From Dryocosmus kuriphilus (Eukaryota > Arthropoda > Insecta > Hymenoptera > Cynipidae): a DNA stretch of 64,000 bases. Under the pieces are notes generated by a model, which saw only the letters and a program-made list of their open reading frames with translations, ran no database searches and was not told where the DNA came from. The stretch spans positions 16,220,299-16,284,298 of the forward strand of contig CM076192.1 in assembly GCA_038277395.1 (NCBI GenBank), in the 5' to 3' direction. The position numbers were made by a program, and so were the translations under genes. This document shows positions 63,155 through 64,000 of the stretch, piece by piece; within the stretch, counting starts at the first letter, position 1; every line of letters begins with the position of its first letter.

Positions 63155-63877
63155 ATGATGTACTTAGAGACAACCCCAACTGAGAATTGCCTATACACAC
63201 GCGTTCCTCAACAGTTATGGGAAAATCAAAAGAATCCAGCGCGAACAGACCACTTTCCACCTCGCGGAAGAACACACAACCATGGCATCCTCGTGGCAGT
63301 TCAGAAAAAGCCTACTATCATGAAATCAAGCCAGTTCAAACCTAGTAAAGCGAAACCGTCTACTCTGTCCAAACCCCCGGAAGGACATCAGTTAAATGTG
63401 AGAAAGAAGGCAAGACCAGTGCTCAACTTAGACGACAGTTTCCGACCTTCGAGCGGTTTTAAGGCATCTAACAATGACGGAAGCACAATTGCATCAAGGC
63501 TACGAAATCGCAATCTTAGATTCAAAATCACACAAACTCCCACCCCCAGTGAACGGTCTTCTTTATCTGAATCATCATCTGAAGAAGGAGATAATGAAGA
63601 TTCTGATGCCCCCGTATTTAGAAGGAGTCACAGCTACCTGCCAGACATAGAACCTGCGCAATCGACCTCCAAGCGCAATAGCCCACCTAAAAGCGCACTC
63701 TCGCGTTTACCCCCCAAGGCTTCATGGATAACTCCCTCATGCGATCCCTATGTTGATGTATATATCGACGGGGCAAACGTTCCTGAAATCAGCATCTTTC
63801 AGACAGAAACTTTAAGTTTCCATCATAAGCACTCTAGACCTCCGCAAGAAGTCATAGTGGATATCAGCCCACCTTAG
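63155..63877 (+). CDS. GypsyB ORF after RNase H, unknown
   Basis: 240 codons, Lys/Pro/Ser-rich in the first half, acidic (SSEEGDNEDSDAPVF) in the middle, with a folded-looking end DPYVDVYIDGANVPEISIFQ. An integrase zinc domain would be expected here but is not seen. It may be a long spacer before integrase, as some insect gypsy lineages have, or a replacement. After 63877 the sequence VDNEDSDFEEVQGLNPKDLE continues in another frame to the window end. Confidence 0.5.
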   Translation: MMYLETTPTENCLYTRVPQQLWENQKNPARTDHFPPRGRTHNHGILVAVQKKPTIMKSSQFKPSKAKPSTLSKPPEGHQLNVRKKARPVLNLDDSFRPSSGFKASNNDGSTIASRLRNRNLRFKITQTPTPSERSSLSESSSEEGDNEDSDAPVFRRSHSYLPDIEPAQSTSKRNSPPKSALSRLPPKASWITPSCDPYVDVYIDGANVPEISIFQTETLSFHHKHSRPPQEVIVDISPP

Positions 63878-64000
63878 GTGGACAACGAAGACAGCGATTT
63901 CGAGGAGGTTCAAGGACTTAATCCGAAGGATTTAGAGAACTTTAAACAAGTTTAATGAATCCCTTGTAGAGCACCAATCCTGGTTCTGGGATAACGGAGG

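Larger units (their letters stand above)
55904..64000 (+). mobile_element. GypsyB: Ty3/gypsy element, 3' side outside the window
   Basis: Probable 5' LTR 55904-57371, PBS 57378, long leader (57389-59899), gag (59900-60470 and 60671-61000), protease and RT (60981-62446), RNase H (62640-63050) and a 240-codon frame (63155-63877). No integrase appears before the window ends. Frameshifts, stops and lost catalytic residues (protease DPG, RT DLDN) show decay. Inverted LTR fragment of the same family at 12313-13306. Confidence 0.8.

Overview
This looks like nuclear DNA of an arthropod, most likely an insect. I infer this from the element families present: Penelope-like elements with GIY-YIG, BEL/Pao, several Ty3/gypsy lineages, a KIAA1586-like hAT, piggyBac, mariner and Transib-type DNA elements, and a non-LTR element. 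I found no host gene, rRNA, tRNA, bacterial operon or CRISPR array. Almost every recognisable protein is transposon-derived, and most are broken by frameshifts and stops. The window reads as a transposon graveyard with a few younger insertions, possibly pericentromeric or otherwise gene-poor.

Layout. 1-3085: the end of a Penelope-like element (PLE) with a hammerhead-ribozyme-like motif, split by a 2.87-kb hAT element with 16-bp terminal inverted repeats and an 8-bp target duplication. 3100-4720: a dispersed repeat (R1) and an internally deleted mariner. 4930-7118: a PLE (RT plus GIY-YIG) carrying an inverted copy of its own 3' end. 8460-10905: the 3' end of a BEL/Pao element abutting a second PLE. 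10965-13648: a rearranged gypsy copy (GypsyA1) interrupted by an LTR fragment of another family (GypsyB). 14121-22812: a large palindromic element with arms of about 2.5-3.2 kb around a frameshifted, uncharacterised transposase-like gene; the left arm also carries a Transib-like MITE. 23090-33779: a nearly whole gypsy element on the minus strand (GypsyA2) with a piggyBac-type element nested in pol. 34610-35830: R1 in tandem. 36965-44337: a third gypsy lineage (GypsyC, minus strand) with a second LTR-PBS-leader unit joined behind it. 44825-46700: a Harbinger-like MITE and minisatellites. 47202-52379: a complete short LTR element (GypsyD) with a perfect AGTT target duplication, inserted in a LINE. 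It encodes gag, a protease and a repeat-rich tail but no RT or integrase. 52384-55600: the rest of that LINE. 55904-64000: a gypsy element on the plus strand (GypsyB) running off the window.

The most interesting signals are: (1) in each GypsyD LTR, six small hairpins sharing the loop GGCATACT, with stems that change in compensating ways, placed in the predicted U5/leader RNA; (2) the 8.7-kb palindromic element and its unnamed transposase-like protein; (3) a 770-bp foldback element with CACAGTG termini, identical to the V(D)J heptamer, and a CGNCG-type 5-bp target duplication, whose exact empty site is preserved in the opposite arm of the palindrome; (4) hammerhead-like motifs at three PLE ends. 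All calls come from reading the sequence and from knowledge of families; no database search was run.
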